From Porticoccus hydrocarbonoclasticus MCTG13d (lineage in GTDB: Bacteria; Pseudomonadota; Gammaproteobacteria; Pseudomonadales; Porticoccaceae): DNA of 64,000 nucleotides. The DNA is taken from assembly GCF_000744735.1 (NCBI RefSeq), contig NZ_JQMM01000001.1, positions 682,001 through 746,000 of the forward strand. Reading direction: 5' to 3'. The notes beneath the pieces are model-generated. The model was not told the origin of the DNA, made no database searches, and saw only the letters and a list, made by a program, of their open reading frames with translations. The translations under genes were made by a program, and so were the position numbers. Each line of letters opens with the position of its first letter. The first letter of the stretch is position 1. Of this stretch, positions 60,125-64,000 are shown piece after piece.

Positions 60125-61714
60125 TCAGTGACGAAAGTGCCGCATACCCGTAAACACCATGGCCATGCCGTGTTCGTTGGCGGCGGCGATTACTTCCTCG
60201 TCGCGGATCGAGCCACCTGGCTGGATTACGCAGCTGATGCCCACTGTGGCGGCGTTATCGATGCCATCCCGGAACGGGAAGAAGGCGTCGGAGGCCATGA
60301 CGGCGCCCTTAACTTCCAGTCCCGCGTGCTCCGCCTTGATGGCGGCGATACGGGCGGAGTTGATGCGGCTCATCTGGCCCGCCCCCACACCGATAGTCCG
60401 GTTGTTTTTTGCGTAGACGATGGCGTTGGATTTCACCATTTTGGCTACCTTCCAGGCGAACAGTAGGTCTGCCAGCTCATCATCCGTGGGTTTCCGGTCG
60501 GTGAACACTTTCAGATCGGCGGCGGAGACCATGCCGTTATCTCGATCCTGTACCAGAAGGCCACCGTTAACCCGTTTGAAGTCAAAATTCTGTGGGCGGG
60601 TTTTGCCCCATTGGCCACACGCGAGCAGGCGCACGTTTTTCTTGCTGCTGACTGCGGTCACTGCCGCGTCAGAGACACTGGGAGCGATGATTACTTCCAC
60701 AAACTGTTTTTCGCAGATGGCTTGGGCGGTGGCCGCATCCAGCTCGCGGTTGAAGGCGATAATGCCACCGAAGGCGGATTCCGGGTCAGTGGCAAAGGCC
60801 AGGTCATAGGCGGTCCCGATATCCGCTGCCACGGCCACGCCGCAGGGATTGGCGTGTTTGACGATCACGCAGGCGGGCTGGTCGAATTGCTTGACGCATT
60901 CCAGGGCTGCGTCAGTGTCGGCGATATTGTTGTAGGACAACTCCTTGCCTTGCAATTGACGGGCGGTGGCGACGCTGGCCTCCGCCGGACTGGCCTCCAC
61001 GTAGAAGGCTGCCTTCTGGTGTGGATTCTCGCCGTAGCGCATTTCCTGAATTTTCAGAAACTGGGTGTTAAAGGTGTCGGGGAAGTCGCGTTTCTCGTTG
61101 GTGCCCGGCTCAAAATTGAAAGGGCGGGCACCGAAGTGGTTGGCGATCATGCCATCGTAGGCGGCAGTGTGCTCAAAGGCTTTGACCATCAGGCTGTAGC
61201 GCGTGTCATAACTGAGTTGGCCGCCGTTGGCCTGCATTTCATCCAGCACTGCACTGTAGTCGCCGGCATTGACCACAATGGCGACATCCTTGTGGTTTTT
61301 AGCCGCGGAGCGAACCATGGTAGGGCCGCCGATATCAATATTTTCAATGGCGGTTGGCAAATCGCAGGCGGGATCGGCCACGGTGGTGGCGAAGGGGTAG
61401 AGGTTTACCACCACCATGTCGATGGGCAATATGCCATGTTCATTCATGATGCTGTCATCGGTGCCACGGCGACCGAGGATGCCTCCATGCACTTTGGGAT
61501 GAAGGGTTTTGACCCTGCCGTCCATCATTTCCGGGAATCCAGTGTAATCCGAGACTTCCCTGACACTGATGCCATTCTCGTTGAGTAGGCGGTAGGTGCC
61601 GCCTGTAGAGAGGACCTCGACTCCCTGACTGCACAATGCCCTAGCGAATTCAACAATGCCTGTCTTGTCCGAGACGCTGATCAGGGCGCGGGAAACTTTA
61701 CGCAAGTCGCTCAT
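60125..61714 (-). CDS. purH: Bifunctional AICAR formyltransferase / IMP cyclohydrolase
   Basis: PurH does the last two steps to IMP. The 529-residue protein has the MGS-like IMP cyclohydrolase domain first ([38 protein letters not shown]) and the formyltransferase domain second ([62 protein letters not shown]). Both are intact. It follows fis after about 21 bases. Confidence 0.97.
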   Translation of the reverse strand: MSDLRKVSRALISVSDKTGIVEFARALCSQGVEVLSTGGTYRLLNENGISVREVSDYTGFPEMMDGRVKTLHPKVHGGILGRRGTDDSIMNEHGILPIDMVVVNLYPFATTVADPACDLPTAIENIDIGGPTMVRSAAKNHKDVAIVVNAGDYSAVLDEMQANGGQLSYDTRYSLMVKAFEHTAAYDGMIANHFGARPFNFEPGTNEKRDFPDTFNTQFLKIQEMRYGENPHQKAAFYVEASPAEASVATARQLQGKELSYNNIADTDAALECVKQFDQPACVIVKHANPCGVAVAADIGTAYDLAFATDPESAFGGIIAFNRELDAATAQAICEKQFVEVIIAPSVSDAAVTAVSSKKNVRLLACGQWGKTRPQNFDFKRVNGGLLVQDRDNGMVSAADLKVFTDRKPTDDELADLLFAWKVAKMVKSNAIVYAKNNRTIGVGAGQMSRINSARIAAIKAEHAGLEVKGAVMASDAFFPFRDGIDNAATVGISCVIQPGGSIRDEEVIAAANEHGMAMVFTGMRHFRH

Positions 61715-61735
61715 ATGGTCCTCAGTGTTGGTATT

Positions 61736-62032
61736 TTATAGTAGATTGTATTGTTTGAGTTTTTTTCGCAGTGTGCCACGGTTCAGGCCAAGCATTTCTG
61801 CCGCCTTGCTCTGGTTGTTGCGGGTATAGCTGAGCACCGCCTCAAGCAGGGGTTCCTCCACCTCTGTAAGTACCAGCTGGTACAAATCATTGGTCGGCTG
61901 TCCGTCCAGATGCAGGAAGTATTGTTGCAGTGCGGTTTCCACACAGAGGCGCAGGGATTTGTGATGGTGCGTGGTATCCGATGGCTCGGCACTTACCTCG
62001 GCCTGGATAGTGAATGTATCAATGGCGCTCAT
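61736..62032 (-). CDS. fis: DNA-binding protein Fis
   Basis: A 98-residue nucleoid protein, the same length as E. coli Fis. The C-terminal helix-turn-helix NQSKAAEMLGLNRGTLRKKL is nearly invariant. The N-terminal beta-hairpin arm is the variable part. The ATG at 62032 (MSAIDTF) overlaps the dusB stop in an ATGA, the usual dusB-fis coupling. Fis affects DNA topology and growth-phase gene control. Confidence 0.95.
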   Translation of the reverse strand: MSAIDTFTIQAEVSAEPSDTTHHHKSLRLCVETALQQYFLHLDGQPTNDLYQLVLTEVEEPLLEAVLSYTRNNQSKAAEMLGLNRGTLRKKLKQYNLL

Positions 62033-63030
62033 GCGGCTTGGTCCCAATTGTTCTGTCCTGCCAAGTAGGTGTGCAGGTGGTCTATTTGTTCGTTATGGTT
62101 GTCCAGCTGGTTGAAAGACCGGCGAAAGGTTTCACCGCCGGGCAGGCGTTCAACGTACCAGCCCACATGCTTGCGGGCAATCCGGATACCTGAATATTCC
62201 CCGTAGTGCCTGTGTATGGCGCGAATATGGTCAACCACCTGGGCAGCGAATTCCTGCCCGGAGAGGGATTCCGGTAGCGAGCCGTGTTCCAGGTAGTGAT
62301 TGATCTCACGAAAGAGCCATGGATTGCCCTGGGCAGCGCGGCCAATCATCACGGCGGTGGCACCGGTGTGGTCAAGCACTGCTTTGGCATCCTTCGCAGA
62401 ACGGATATCACCGTTGGCGAATACCGGGATATCGACTGATTGAACCACGCTCGCAATTGTGTCGTATTCAGCTTGGCCGTTGAAGCGACAGGCGCGGGTG
62501 CGTCCGTGGACAGCAAGCGCCTGGATGCCGCAGTCTTCGGCAATCCGGGCAATGTTGAGCGCGTTTCGATTTTGAGTGTCCCACCCGGTGCGAATTTTCA
62601 GCGTGACGGGGATGTCGACGGCCCTGACCACGGCGGAAAGAATAGCTGCTACCAACTTCTCATCCTGGAGCAATGACGACCCGGCTGCCCGTTTGCAAAC
62701 TTTTTTGGCGGGGCAACCCATATTGATATCAATGATCTCGGCACCGAGCTCCCTGTTTTGTCGGGCGGCATCTGCCATGAGAGAGGGGATGCTGCCGGCA
62801 ATCTGTACAGATCTAGGCGAGAGCTCATCCTTGTGGATCAGCCGCTGTTGGCTCTTCCGGGTGTGCCACAGGCGGGTATCGGAGGTGATCATCTCCGATA
62901 CGGCCATGCCAGCACCCTGTGCTCGACAGAGTTGGCGAAATGGCAAATCTGTCACGCCGGCCATGGGTGCCAGTATGGTTCGTGATGCCAGCGCATGTTG
63001 ACCAATCTTCACCAAGTTGGGTTGCCTCAA
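62029..63030 (-). CDS. dusB: tRNA-dihydrouridine synthase B
   Basis: DusB reduces uridine in the tRNA D-loop with FMN. The 333-residue protein has TILAPMAGVTDLPFRQLCR, DINMGCPAKKVCKRAAGS (the catalytic Cys is in the KVC turn), VTLKIRTGWD, ALAVHGRTRACRFNG and VFANGDIRSAKDA. It is translated together with fis. In relatives prmA and a DUF3426 gene lie upstream; the DUF3426 gene is indeed next. Confidence 0.95.
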   Translation of the reverse strand: MRQPNLVKIGQHALASRTILAPMAGVTDLPFRQLCRAQGAGMAVSEMITSDTRLWHTRKSQQRLIHKDELSPRSVQIAGSIPSLMADAARQNRELGAEIIDINMGCPAKKVCKRAAGSSLLQDEKLVAAILSAVVRAVDIPVTLKIRTGWDTQNRNALNIARIAEDCGIQALAVHGRTRACRFNGQAEYDTIASVVQSVDIPVFANGDIRSAKDAKAVLDHTGATAVMIGRAAQGNPWLFREINHYLEHGSLPESLSGQEFAAQVVDHIRAIHRHYGEYSGIRIARKHVGWYVERLPGGETFRRSFNQLDNHNEQIDHLHTYLAGQNNWDQAA

Positions 63031-63089
63031 TCTAAGCTCGGAAAAAACGGGGTGTTGATGATACCCGCTCTTGGCCGACGGAATAAAGA

Positions 63090-64000
<911 letters not shown>

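Noticed and set aside
60611-61588. 325-codon frame opposite purH
   Set aside because: Antisense shadow of purH; Gly/His/Val-rich composition and no recognisable family.

Overview
The window is chromosomal DNA of a gammaproteobacterium of the Pseudomonas / Cellvibrionales type. I infer this from three conserved gene orders: pilT-pilU ... ruvX-algH-tonB-gshB-pilGHIJK-chpA-chpC, then DUF3426-dusB-fis-purH-purD, then vfr/crp beside a yhfA-like osmC gene. A class II PHA synthase with its depolymerase, a FabY-type ketoacyl synthase and a Vfr-like CRP agree with this. Species cannot be fixed from sequence alone. Coding density is high. I see no tRNA, rRNA, insertion sequence, prophage or CRISPR array. 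The window opens inside pilT and closes inside the DUF3426 gene.

Layout. 0-16 kb: twitching motility (PilT/PilU retraction ATPases, Pil-Chp chemosensory cluster) with a divergent ruvX-algH-tonB-gshB block. 16-22 kb: phaC-phaZ-MaoC hydratase, a GlxA-type AraC regulator and divergent fabY. 22-33 kb: polyamine synthesis (speA, carboxy(nor)spermidine dehydrogenase, nspC), interrupted by an opposite-strand pair of sensory c-di-GMP genes. 33-40 kb: an encapsulated-ferritin-like protein without an encapsulin, ubiD, a DUF2784 / K+ channel pair, purU, a TetR-isochorismatase unit divergent from an HpaB/AbfD-family flavoenzyme, and rpe. 40-54 kb: tryptophan genes. trpE is preceded by an apparent leader peptide with two Trp codons. 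trpG-trpD-trpC lies about 9 kb further on. Between them, on the opposite strand, is an arsenic locus (arsR, GAPDH, arsJ, arsP-type permease, small thioredoxin, acr3, then cbpA-cbpM and an arsO-like monooxygenase). 54-64 kb: GFA protein, Vfr/CRP, OsmC, a 525 bp gap with two probable small RNAs divergent from a LysR gene, coq7, a metallo-beta-lactamase-fold hydrolase, purD, purH, fis, dusB and the DUF3426 protein.

How the parts fit. PilJ/PilI/ChpA/PilG/PilH form a chemosensory path to the pilus motors. In Pseudomonas aeruginosa that path feeds cAMP and Vfr, and a Vfr homologue is also in the window. The arsenic set handles arsenate as 1-arseno-3-phosphoglycerate (GAPDH + ArsJ), arsenite (ACR3) and probably trivalent organoarsenicals (ArsP). 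No arsC is present. SpeA and the two carboxyspermidine enzymes suggest the aspartate-semialdehyde route to spermidine or norspermidine.

The least expected things are the two tandem small-RNA candidates with C-rich seeds beside a LysR gene, the trp leader, the encapsulin-less EncFtn, the acidic tail on PilJ, and three in-frame hexanucleotide repeats coding Val-Ala, Glu-Pro and Gln-Glu dipeptides.
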